Assembly: GCA_937877075.1 (NCBI GenBank)
Contig: CALEGD010000079.1
Location: 1-15,445 of the forward strand
DNA from: an uncultured Acholeplasmatales bacterium
GTDB taxonomy: Bacteria; Bacillota_I; Bacilli_A; ML615J-28; CAG-698
Direction of reading: 5' to 3'
Length of the DNA stretch: 15,445 bases
Position numbers and translations under genes: made by a program. The notes beneath the pieces are model-generated. The model saw nothing but the letters and a program-made list of their open reading frames with translations, was not told where the DNA came from and ran no database searches. Below are positions 7,256 to 13,865 of the stretch, piece by piece (the first letter of the stretch is position 1; each line of letters opens with the position of its first letter).

Positions 7256-8851
7256 CTAAAACTCAATTTCATAGAAATGCACCTGTAAATTAATTCGAAA
7301 TACCAAAAAGCGCCATAGGGCAAAAACAATGGAAAATGCTATGATCATCACCATTCCAAAACCGGGACTGCTGTAATAAAAGAGTGCTCCGAGGAAGCCA
7401 AAGATAATTGCAATCGTAATTCCGTTTGTTAGGGATTTCGAAACATTAGCATAATTAATGATATGGCCGGTATAAGCGACATCTCGAAGTTGAGGATTAC
7501 GGAGATCTAATTGAAATGTCCACATAATGTGCCCGATATTTACAAAGAAATAAACCAAGGCCATAGTTAATAATTCAGATGTTTTCATAATATGAAGAGA
7601 ATTTAAAACCAAAGCCGAAATAATCAAAAGTATTGAAGAATAAATAATATTCAGGGCTATTTTCGCCCAAGCAATCTTTTGAGTATCGGCAGGTGAGGTT
7701 TTCAATAAGACAAACTCACTTCCTTCAATACTTAAAGCCGTGGCACTATTTGTATTACCGGCAGTAATCATTAATAAACCGATAATAATATTAAAACCAA
7801 AGACCAAAATTTGACCAAACGCATTAAGATTAATAACTCTAAAGACACTGTTAATTAAATATATAACAAGAGGTAGAATCATAACAATCAAGTAATTACT
7901 TAAGACTTGACCAAGGTTCCGAACCGAAAGAATAATTTCCTTTTTAAAAAAGGCAATAAAGGTCGACCGAGAAGGCTTATTTATACCTTTATGGTTTTTT
8001 TGAACGGAATCTTCCGCAGTTCTAGAAGCCAAGCGAAAGAACAAAGGCTTCGATAATAAGAAATTTGCAATTAATAAACCTATAATCAATAAAATAATCC
8101 ATAAAAAATTAATAATAATCTGATCTTGAAAAAGAAAATCAGCACACCAACGATAAAATAAAGCAAATTCATTGGCATTATCAATAAAAGTAATAACTTT
8201 ACTAATGACGATATTATATAAGGCTACGAGCCTAAAAGGCTTGGGAAGCAATTTAATTAAATTACTAAAAAACTTAAAGAGAAAAACTATCACCAAGGTA
8301 ATAATCAGAAGATAAAGAAAACTATATTTCTTTAAAAGTTTCTCAAAAATTAGTAAAGGAAGTGACAGCAAAGCTCCGATTAATACCGAAATAATCGGTA
8401 AAATAATTGTCAGTAAAAGGATTGCAAAGAAATACCAAATTCCTTCATATGAATAAAGACCGTAAGCTAAAAGCAAAGGCAGTAAAAAGATAAGGTTTTT
8501 AAACAATTCATCGATATAAAAGACAATCAGTTTTGAAATATAGACTTCATTATGATAAGTAGGAAAAGCTAATAATAGAGCATTATCGCGACTGTTAAAG
8601 AGAGACTTTGTTAGGGTTCCAGCACTTGCAACAATCGTCAATATTTGTGTTATCAAAATGATAAATAAAATCATCGCTTCAGAAACCGGCAAGTATACGA
8701 CTTTTGCCATAATGTATATTAAAGAAAACCAGATTGAAGCAAGAAATATAAAACCAGCAAATCCAAAAACTATTTTCTCGGTTTGTCTTTTGCTTTTCTT
8801 AAACTTATCTCCCAATTGTAACATCACTAAGGTTTTAATTCTTTTTATCAT
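7256..8851 (-). CDS. ABC exporter-type permease, about twelve membrane segments
   Basis: A 531-residue integral membrane protein with about twelve hydrophobic segments. It reads as two related halves. The first starts with a cytoplasmic KTLVMLQLGDKFKKS stretch and has SRDNALLLAFPTYHNEVYISKL at about 87-108. The second starts with FFKKEIILSVRN at about 301 and has SIEGSEFVLLKTSPADTQ at about 374-391. The pattern 'SxxxxxxLLxxxPxxxxxxxxxK' is the usual coupling-helix neighbourhood in large Bacillota ABC-2-like exporter permeases, and LDLRNPQL further on is also typical of them. The ATPase partner is encoded immediately upstream, seven bases away. The ribosome site GAGG (8857-8860) overlaps the upstream TGA stop, which points to translational coupling. 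The substrate cannot be told; the two exported proteins encoded downstream suggest an envelope-related cargo. Confidence 0.82.
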   Translation of the reverse strand: MIKRIKTLVMLQLGDKFKKSKRQTEKIVFGFAGFIFLASIWFSLIYIMAKVVYLPVSEAMILFIILITQILTIVASAGTLTKSLFNSRDNALLLAFPTYHNEVYISKLIVFYIDELFKNLIFLLPLLLAYGLYSYEGIWYFFAILLLTIILPIISVLIGALLSLPLLIFEKLLKKYSFLYLLIITLVIVFLFKFFSNLIKLLPKPFRLVALYNIVISKVITFIDNANEFALFYRWCADFLFQDQIIINFLWIILLIIGLLIANFLLSKPLFFRLASRTAEDSVQKNHKGINKPSRSTFIAFFKKEIILSVRNLGQVLSNYLIVMILPLVIYLINSVFRVINLNAFGQILVFGFNIIIGLLMITAGNTNSATALSIEGSEFVLLKTSPADTQKIAWAKIALNIIYSSILLIISALVLNSLHIMKTSELLTMALVYFFVNIGHIMWTFQLDLRNPQLRDVAYTGHIINYANVSKSLTNGITIAIIFGFLGALFYYSSPGFGMVMIIAFSIVFALWRFLVFRINLQVHFYEIEF

Positions 8852-8858
8852 ATTAACC

Positions 8859-11090
8859 TCATGAATGATGGAAAATATATTGCATATAAAGTGATTCTAA
8901 GGTTTCACCGTGTTGATGCAGTTCTTTAATTTCCCACTCACCGACATATTTACCCTGACTGATAATACAGATTTTATCACAAATCTTTTCGACAACTTCA
9001 ATTACATGACTACTGAAAAAGACAATGTTACCGTTATCTGCATGCTCACGCATAACTTCTTTGATTTGAAAACTGCTAACCGGGTCAAGTCCGGTAAGCG
9101 GTTCATCCAAAATCCAAACTTTCGGATTATGAATCAAAGAAGCAATAACCACCAATTTTTGTTTCATTCCGTGGGAATAACCCTTTATCTCACGATCGAT
9201 TGCCTCTTCAAGATTAAACATTGATAAGTATTTCTCAATCCGCTCTTCTCTGTCTTCTTTTGAAACCAAATACAAATCAGCAACATAATTAATATATTCC
9301 CTACCGGTCAAGCGTTCATAGACTGCATGATTATCCGAAACATAGCCGATTCTCATTTTTGCCTGTAATGGTTGCTTACTGATATCAAAACCGCTGATAG
9401 AGATTGATCCCTTACTAAGAGTTTGTATCCCCACCATACTTTTAATTGTTGTTGATTTACCGGCACCATTATGGCCCAAAAAGCCATATACTTGTCCGGC
9501 TTTTATTTCGAGGGAAAAGTTATCAACCGATTTTACTTTACTTCCTTGATAAATCTTTGTAAAGTGCTCAATTTTAACCATATCCCCATATTCAGGATGC
9601 AAGGGTTCAGTAATTTTTCTTCCCTGCATTTCCCTCTTTAATTTCAACATATCCATCACCTGCATTTTCTTTCGTCTAATTAAATCCTCATATTCATCAG
9701 AAACTTTGTAAAGTAAGACATAGAGGAACCAAGTTACAAAAATTAATCCGACATAAAAGGTATAAGTTAACAACCAATAGAGCCAATAGATTTTTAAAGT
9801 AAGGTTCTTTATATTAAAGATGATTACGAAGTTGTTTTTTAAATTAGGAGCCCAAACAAACCTTTTTACAATTGTATCTCCGTTTAGGAAAAAGTAATTT
9901 ACACTAGCATCATAATTAATAAACCAAGCATTAATAAAAGCAATTGCGATAAAGTAGATTGTAAAAACGAGGATTGAATAGAAAACATATTTCAATTTTG
10001 GTCGTTCGAAAAGTTTACAACCGACTCCGACAATCGGTAAAATAAAGAGTAAAACATGGTTTACCCAATAATGCATTCCCGCTTCCGAAACAATCTTACC
10101 ACTATAGTCGGGAAGGAAAATTGCAAAAAGAGCACCCGTGACATTAACCAAGTAATTGAAATAAAAGATTGGTTTGTTTTTGATTGTAAAACTAATAACC
10201 ATTAAAATTACTGCTGTATTACATAAATGAAGCGGCAGACCGCTTAAATCAAAAGCTAATACATCTCTTCTCGAATAATAAAGACTAAAACAGGCTAAGG
10301 AACTAATAATCAATACTGTTTGGCTAATATCATCTTTATTAATTTTCCTTAAAACAAAAATCGTAACAAAGGTCAGAACAATCATCCCCAGAATGACCAA
10401 AAGATGAGTTACAGAAAAATCAGTTGCAGCTTCAGCCCACTCGTAACCAAAGATATTCTGAATAGTAGCGGCATTCATAGAAAGTAAAGAGATCGCCGTT
10501 AAAACGAGTAACGCAGATGCAATTTGCTTCAAAATATTTGAAAAATCTTTCTCAATGAACTTTTTCGCTAAATAATTAAACCCAATTGAAATTCCTAAGA
10601 TGCATTCGATTGAAAAAATTATCTCGCGATAATGAAAAGTCGGAACTCTGATGATACCCATCATCGCTTGGATATTCTGTTTAAAAAGGATGATATTGAT
10701 GATATAAATAATAGTTCCAAAAAAAGCCACGATATTTCTTAAAAGTCGATAATCAAAGAAAGAGACAATTAAATAACATATTACCGCTCCACCCGTTAAA
10801 GTCCTTATGATTGTAATAATAGCACCGGTTTTCGGTGAAAATAAACGATCAAGATCTATCACTTTATTGAATTCATCAACATTAATAATCCTGATTAAAA
10901 ATGTAATAAGATAAAGCAAGCATAAGATCCGAATTACTAAATCAAAACGCATTTGTCTTTCGGTCCGCAAATTATTTTTGGAACTAACTGTCTTTACTTG
11001 ATAAAATATCGGAAACTTCTTAAAAAACACAAGAAAGATTATTAGTGAAACAAAAACTATAGAAATTAATAATAAATATAAGACAATCAT
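8859..11090 (-). CDS. Fusion: polytopic membrane region with YwaF/TMEM164-like domain, plus C-terminal ABC ATPase
   Basis: A 743-residue protein with three parts. Residues 1-200 hold about six membrane segments of no family I recognise. Residues about 217-465 resemble the YwaF/TP0381 (TIGR02206) and TMEM164 family: SVTHLLVI, LPLHLCN with Cys290, the MHYWVNH stretch with His340 and His345, and NYDASVNYFFL. Residues about 504-735 are a complete ABC ATPase of the DrrA/CcmA type: Walker A GHNGAGKST (539-547), signature YSHGMKQK (638-645), Walker B VWILDEP (658-664) and H-loop His695. The usual Q-loop Gln is Ser/Asp (YVSDNHAVYERLTG), a common variant in exporter ATPases. The reading frame is continuous, with a charged linker at about 465-503. 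The ribosome site AGGTGA (11095-11100) overlaps the stop of the gene before it. It must power the permease encoded next. Covalent attachment of the ATPase to a non-permease membrane domain is unusual. Confidence 0.85.
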   Translation of the reverse strand: MIVLYLLLISIVFVSLIIFLVFFKKFPIFYQVKTVSSKNNLRTERQMRFDLVIRILCLLYLITFLIRIINVDEFNKVIDLDRLFSPKTGAIITIIRTLTGGAVICYLIVSFFDYRLLRNIVAFFGTIIYIINIILFKQNIQAMMGIIRVPTFHYREIIFSIECILGISIGFNYLAKKFIEKDFSNILKQIASALLVLTAISLLSMNAATIQNIFGYEWAEAATDFSVTHLLVILGMIVLTFVTIFVLRKINKDDISQTVLIISSLACFSLYYSRRDVLAFDLSGLPLHLCNTAVILMVISFTIKNKPIFYFNYLVNVTGALFAIFLPDYSGKIVSEAGMHYWVNHVLLFILPIVGVGCKLFERPKLKYVFYSILVFTIYFIAIAFINAWFINYDASVNYFFLNGDTIVKRFVWAPNLKNNFVIIFNIKNLTLKIYWLYWLLTYTFYVGLIFVTWFLYVLLYKVSDEYEDLIRRKKMQVMDMLKLKREMQGRKITEPLHPEYGDMVKIEHFTKIYQGSKVKSVDNFSLEIKAGQVYGFLGHNGAGKSTTIKSMVGIQTLSKGSISISGFDISKQPLQAKMRIGYVSDNHAVYERLTGREYINYVADLYLVSKEDREERIEKYLSMFNLEEAIDREIKGYSHGMKQKLVVIASLIHNPKVWILDEPLTGLDPVSSFQIKEVMREHADNGNIVFFSSHVIEVVEKICDKICIISQGKYVGEWEIKELHQHGETLESLYMQYIFHHS

Positions 11091-11098
11091 AAATTCAC

Positions 11099-11857
11099 CT
11101 ATAAATTATGAATTGTTATTTTCTTTTTCGAAAATAATTTATAAATAAAGAAAGATACTAGGAAACATCCGAAATTCTGTAAAATTGAAAAGATAAATGG
11201 ATATACCTTTGGACTTAAATCATAAACATACCATAGTAAATTTAGACTTGCGACCGGTTTTTCCAAAAACATTAAATTGCTAGAACCGTCAATTTGATTA
11301 ACAAGGTAGGCAAGTAAAGAAAATCCGAAAGTAATAACGAAAAAGCCACGGATACCGACTTTATTAATTCGATAATTTCGGAAAAGCAAAACCAAAGAAA
11401 CAAAAACCATCAAACTATGATATAACATACTGTGAAAGGAAATAAAATGCCACATCGGAAAATATTTTAAAGAAGTAATCGGATAAACTAAAAAGGATAA
11501 TCCACCGATCAAACCTCCATGAAACATAAAACCATATCCAGCTTCTCTAACAATTCCTTTTCCAAAAACACCAAGAAGAGACGAATAAATAAATAAACTA
11601 CAAAAATAGAGAGGTACAAAAGTATTTAAATTTTTTCTTCCGTTTCTAAGATTCCAAATAATCTTAATAATTTCTAAGATCAAAACTGTTAGAGCAATTA
11701 TTTTTATCATAAAATTAATTTGATTATCATTTAGATTCCTAATTAGAAAAAGGCAAAGAATAATCAAAAAAAGGCATACAATCAGAACCAATAGATGAGT
11801 TAAACTAAATACACCGACAGGAACTCCGTCAGGTGAAAAGAAATCTAAAAATATCAT
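11099..11857 (-). CDS. YwaF/TMEM164-like integral membrane protein
   Basis: A 252-residue protein made almost wholly of membrane segments (about seven). It resembles the YwaF/TP0381 (TIGR02206) family, the bacterial relatives of eukaryotic TMEM164. Family-like landmarks in order: SLTHLLVL with His21, VPLYFCS with Cys86, HGGLIGGLSFLVYP, FHSMLYHS with His142 and His147, and NQIDGSSNLMFLEKP at 187-201. The same landmarks occur in the membrane part of the next gene's product, so the two are paralogous domains in one operon. Human TMEM164 has been reported as a Cys-dependent phospholipid acyltransferase; whether the bacterial members do this chemistry is not established. It is the first gene of the operon, 8 bases before the ATPase fusion. 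The ribosome site is weak (AGAAG-like, about 5-9 bases before the ATG), so the exact start is less certain than the family. Confidence 0.78.
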   Translation of the reverse strand: MIFLDFFSPDGVPVGVFSLTHLLVLIVCLFLIILCLFLIRNLNDNQINFMIKIIALTVLILEIIKIIWNLRNGRKNLNTFVPLYFCSLFIYSSLLGVFGKGIVREAGYGFMFHGGLIGGLSFLVYPITSLKYFPMWHFISFHSMLYHSLMVFVSLVLLFRNYRINKVGIRGFFVITFGFSLLAYLVNQIDGSSNLMFLEKPVASLNLLWYVYDLSPKVYPFIFSILQNFGCFLVSFFIYKLFSKKKITIHNL

Positions 11858-11902
11858 TTATTCTTCTAACCTTTCCCTTTTTATCCAATTTTTTCTATAT
11901 TT

Positions 11903-11931
11903 ATTATATCATATTTCTCCTTTTGTTTAAA
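11903..11931 (-). promoter_or_regulatory. Promoter of the five-gene membrane operon
   Basis: On the minus strand: -35 TTTAAA (11926-11931), a 17-base spacer, and -10 TATAAT (11903-11908) preceded by TG with one base between (extended -10). The predicted transcript starts near 11896 and has a leader of about 40 bases before the ATG at 11857. Confidence 0.65.
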
Positions 11932-11949
11932 TTTATTTGTTTTTTCCAT

Positions 11950-11989
11950 AAAAAAGAGACTATAGGAAATCAAATTCCAAAGTCTCTTT
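11950..11989 (-). terminator. Terminator after the short-chain dehydrogenase gene
   Basis: A 9-bp outer stem (AAAGAGACT 11953-11961 with AGTCTCTTT 11981-11989) contains an inner GGAA/TTCC stem and is followed on the minus strand by a run of T (11950-11955). It lies about 50 bases past the dehydrogenase stop and separates it from the operon promoter. Confidence 0.8.
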
Positions 11990-12040
11990 AAAATCTATTA
12001 ATCATTATATTAAAAGTTGAGTTTTAATATAGGTATTACC

Positions 12041-12796
12041 TTAAGCCGTCCAACCGCCGTCAACAACCAGTACTGTTCCGTTAATGAAACTAGAATCATC
12101 ACTGGCAAGAAATAGTGTGGCTGAAGCAATTTCTTCGGGTTGTCCAAAACGTGGATTTGTTGCCATACTAAGCTCGGTACGAGCGGAACCAAATTCATTA
12201 ATATTAGTCATTGAACTTTGAATATTGGTCATTACTCCACCCGGAGCAATTGCATTGCAACGAATTCCATTATTTGCATACATATAGCCGGTGCTTTTTG
12301 TAAAGCCGATTACTGCATGTTTGCTGGCTGTATAAATACTGCCGGCAAATTTACCATATAAACCGCCGATAGAAGCAATATTTACAATACTTCCTGAACC
12401 TTTCTCTAAAAAGATCGGCATTACTTTTCTGGTTGCCCTCATTACTGAAGTTGAATTAACGGCAAAAATCCGTTCCCATTGTTGATCAGTAATATCAGCG
12501 GCCGCTTCCATATTATCCATAATGCCGGCATTATTAACTAAGATGTCCACTGTCCCGTATAAATTTACCGCTGTATCAATCATCTTCGCTACATCTTCTT
12601 CTTTGGAAACATCGGCTAAAACAGCACTAGCAATTCCACCTGCTTCTACAATTTTAGCAACTACTGTTTTAGCTCCATCAAAATTGATATCGGCAACAAT
12701 GACTTTTGCACCTTCTTTCGCAAATAGTTCTACAATCGCTTTTCCCATTCCGGAAGCAGCTCCTGTAACTACAGCAACTTTATTTTTTAATTTCAT
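12041..12796 (-). CDS. Short-chain dehydrogenase/reductase (classical SDR)
   Basis: A 251-residue cytoplasmic NAD(P)-dependent oxidoreductase of the classical SDR family, full length. Counting from the chosen ATG: cofactor motif TGAASGMG at 11-18, Asp36 at the end of the second strand (an acidic residue here usually means preference for NAD over NADP), NNAG at 88-91, and the complete catalytic set Asn114, Ser142, Tyr155 and Lys159 (YTASK). The IAPGGVMT segment and the closing INGTVLVVDGG are also standard. A TTG two codons upstream is open in frame, but AAGGAG (12804-12809) is 7 bases from the ATG and only 1 base from the TTG, so the ATG is chosen. The gene is alone between two terminators with its own promoter, so it is a single-gene transcript. 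The substrate is not visible; many relatives act on sugars, alcohols or ketoacyl groups. Confidence 0.93.
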   Translation of the reverse strand: MKLKNKVAVVTGAASGMGKAIVELFAKEGAKVIVADINFDGAKTVVAKIVEAGGIASAVLADVSKEEDVAKMIDTAVNLYGTVDILVNNAGIMDNMEAAADITDQQWERIFAVNSTSVMRATRKVMPIFLEKGSGSIVNIASIGGLYGKFAGSIYTASKHAVIGFTKSTGYMYANNGIRCNAIAPGGVMTNIQSSMTNINEFGSARTELSMATNPRFGQPEEIASATLFLASDDSSFINGTVLVVDGGWTA

Positions 12797-12817
12797 TATC
12801 AAACTCCTTTCTTCCGT

Positions 12818-12846
12818 ATTTTACCATATGGTTATTATTGTGTCGA
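12818..12846 (-). promoter_or_regulatory. Promoter of the short-chain dehydrogenase gene
   Basis: On the minus strand: -35 TCGACA (12841-12846, one mismatch to consensus), a 17-base spacer, and -10 TAAAAT (12818-12823, one mismatch) preceded by TG plus one base. The leader would be about 15 bases and includes the AAGGAG ribosome site. Confidence 0.65.
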
Positions 12847-12898
12847 CTAATATACTTTTATTCTTTACTGTTAAAATAAAAAAATTATTTAAATTAAT

Positions 12899-12933
12899 AA
12901 AAAAGCAGGTTCATCTAAAGTAGATAAATCTGC
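12899..12933 (-). terminator. Terminator after the YmaF-like gene
   Basis: A 13-bp stem with one mismatch and one G-T pair (12905-12917 with 12921-12933), a three-base loop, and six T on the minus strand (12899-12904). It begins 8 bases past the stop codon. Confidence 0.8.
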
Positions 12934-12941
12934 CTTTGTTT

Positions 12942-13436
12942 TTATCTGCCTTCACCGGTCGGATTTTCAATCAAGGTCGCAAAGATATAACCATGGGTAT
13001 GACCGTCCTCAAAACTGGTCCTACCACGAACTAAATGAACATGGCGGCCTCCGCCGACATTAATTGCCGGTCCACTGGTATCCTCTATACGATGAATATG
13101 GTCAGTACTGTCAGTAAGAGTAAAAATTCTATGTACATGGCTGCCACCGGTCGGGATTGCAGGCCCGCTTACTCCGGCAAAACGATGATTGTGAGCTTCT
13201 TCTCTTTCTTCAGAAATCATTGTGCTCCCTAAGAATTCGTGAACATGTTGACGGAATCTCTCGTGCTCTTTTTCATCACGATGTCGATCATGACAACGAT
13301 GAATTAGTCTAAAACAACATCTTCTCTCATCCCAAACCCAAGCGCATTGACCCCAATCTTCCGAGTTTTCGTTAAAATTATCTGTATTCTCATTGAAGTT
13401 GCTACGTCTATCATCAGGTTCAAAATAAAAATTCAT
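12942..13436 (-). CDS. ymaF: YmaF-like histidine-rich protein
   Basis: A 164-residue soluble protein of the YmaF family (named for Bacillus subtilis YmaF), whose function is not known. Residues about 62-162 carry six His-x-His pairs at 64/66, 82/84, 100/102, 113/115, 132/134 and 146/148, inside repeats such as HVHEFLGST, HNHRFAGVSGPAIP, SHVHRI, DHIHRI, RHVHLV and GHTHGY. Evenly spaced HxH pairs in short beta repeats suggest metal binding, but that is inference. The first 60 residues are different: a doubled NFNEN unit, then a stretch with four Cys (31, 40, 41, 48) and many Arg/His. No signal peptide is seen. The start has GGAGGG four bases upstream (13441-13446). It has its own promoter and terminator and is divergent from rpmG. 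Confidence 0.85.
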   Translation of the reverse strand: MNFYFEPDDRRSNFNENTDNFNENSEDWGQCAWVWDERRCCFRLIHRCHDRHRDEKEHERFRQHVHEFLGSTMISEEREEAHNHRFAGVSGPAIPTGGSHVHRIFTLTDSTDHIHRIEDTSGPAINVGGGRHVHLVRGRTSFEDGHTHGYIFATLIENPTGEGR

Positions 13437-13457
13437 ATAACCCTCCTTTATAATATC

Positions 13458-13486
13458 ATAATATGATGGGATTTCCGATTAGTAAA
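13458..13486 (-). promoter_or_regulatory. Candidate promoter of the YmaF-like gene
   Basis: On the minus strand: -35 TTTACT (13481-13486), a 17-base spacer, and -10 TATTAT (13458-13463). A second TATTAT with a better extended -10 lies closer (13450-13455), but it would start transcription inside the ribosome site, so the farther one is preferred. Confidence 0.4.
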
Positions 13487-13521
13487 TGGAAAATGTCCAT
13501 AGGGGAAAAAAGAAATTTTTC

Positions 13522-13550
13522 TTGCAATTTTTGTTTGATTATTATATAAT
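13522..13550 (+). promoter_or_regulatory. Promoter of rpmG
   Basis: -35 TTGCAA (13522-13527), an exact 17-base spacer, and a perfect -10 TATAAT (13545-13550). The leader of about 27 bases contains AGGAGG. This is the best-scoring promoter by eye in the window, as expected for a ribosomal protein gene. Confidence 0.8.
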
Positions 13551-13583
13551 CTATTAGTAAGAACTAGCACTAGGAGGACGAAT

Positions 13584-13739
13584 ATGCGCGTTACATTCTT
13601 AATGAGATGTTCAGTCTGTAATTCGGAAAACTATCTTACCGAAAAAAATAAGAAAAACACTCCCGACAGAATCGAACAAATGAAATTTTGCCCGAAATGT
13701 CGGAAACAGACTCAACATAAAGAAAAGTCAAAGAAGTGA
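13584..13739 (+). CDS. rpmG: 50S ribosomal protein L33
   Basis: A 51-residue protein beginning MRVTFLMRCSVCNSENY and ending in a lysine-rich tail. It is a bacterial L33 of the zinc-binding type: CSVC (Cys9, Cys12) and CPKC (Cys36, Cys39) form the ribbon. It belongs to the large ribosomal subunit near the E site. AGGAGG at 13572-13577 is six bases from the ATG. In many Bacillota rpmG precedes secE and nusG; here a terminator follows the stop directly and neither gene is next, so this copy is a single-gene unit. Some genomes carry two or three L33 paralogues, and this may be one of them. The stop is TGA, which shows that UGA is not read as Trp in this organism. Confidence 0.95.
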   Translation: MRVTFLMRCSVCNSENYLTEKNKKNTPDRIEQMKFCPKCRKQTQHKEKSKK

Positions 13740-13766
13740 AAAGGGATATGGATTATATCCTTTTTT
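13739..13766 (+). terminator. Terminator after rpmG
   Basis: An 11-bp stem with one G-T pair (13739-13749 with 13755-13765) and a five-base loop, followed by T. It overlaps the last base of the rpmG stop codon. Confidence 0.85.
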
Positions 13767-13789
13767 ATTTTTGAGATTTTAAAAGCATC

Positions 13790-13818
13790 TTGCATTTTCC
13801 GACAAAATATGATAAGAT
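13790..13818 (+). promoter_or_regulatory. Promoter of the HTH-ispG transcript
   Basis: -35 TTGCAT (13790-13795), a 17-base spacer, and -10 TAAGAT (13813-13818) preceded by TG plus one base (extended -10). The transcript would start near 13825, giving a leader of about 40 bases before the ATG at 13866. Confidence 0.55.
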
Positions 13819-13865
13819 ATTTAAGGAAATATTTATAAAGTAATTTACTATACTAGGAGGAGTTA

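Noticed and set aside
8859..9200. Loss of function in the ABC ATPase because the signature is YSHGM and the Q-loop lacks Gln
   Set aside because: Such variants are common in DrrA/CcmA-type exporter ATPases, and Walker A, Walker B and the H-loop are intact.
8910..9224. A 104-codon plus-strand frame inside the ATPase gene
   Set aside because: It is antisense to highly conserved ATPase motifs, has no ribosome site and resembles no protein; it is a shadow frame.
12797..12802. TTG start two codons upstream of the dehydrogenase ATG
   Set aside because: The AAGGAG ribosome site would be one base from the TTG but is seven bases from the ATG.
12522..12923. A 133-codon plus-strand frame opposite the dehydrogenase
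   Set aside because: It is antisense to the SDR cofactor-binding region and runs through the SDR promoter; no support as a gene.
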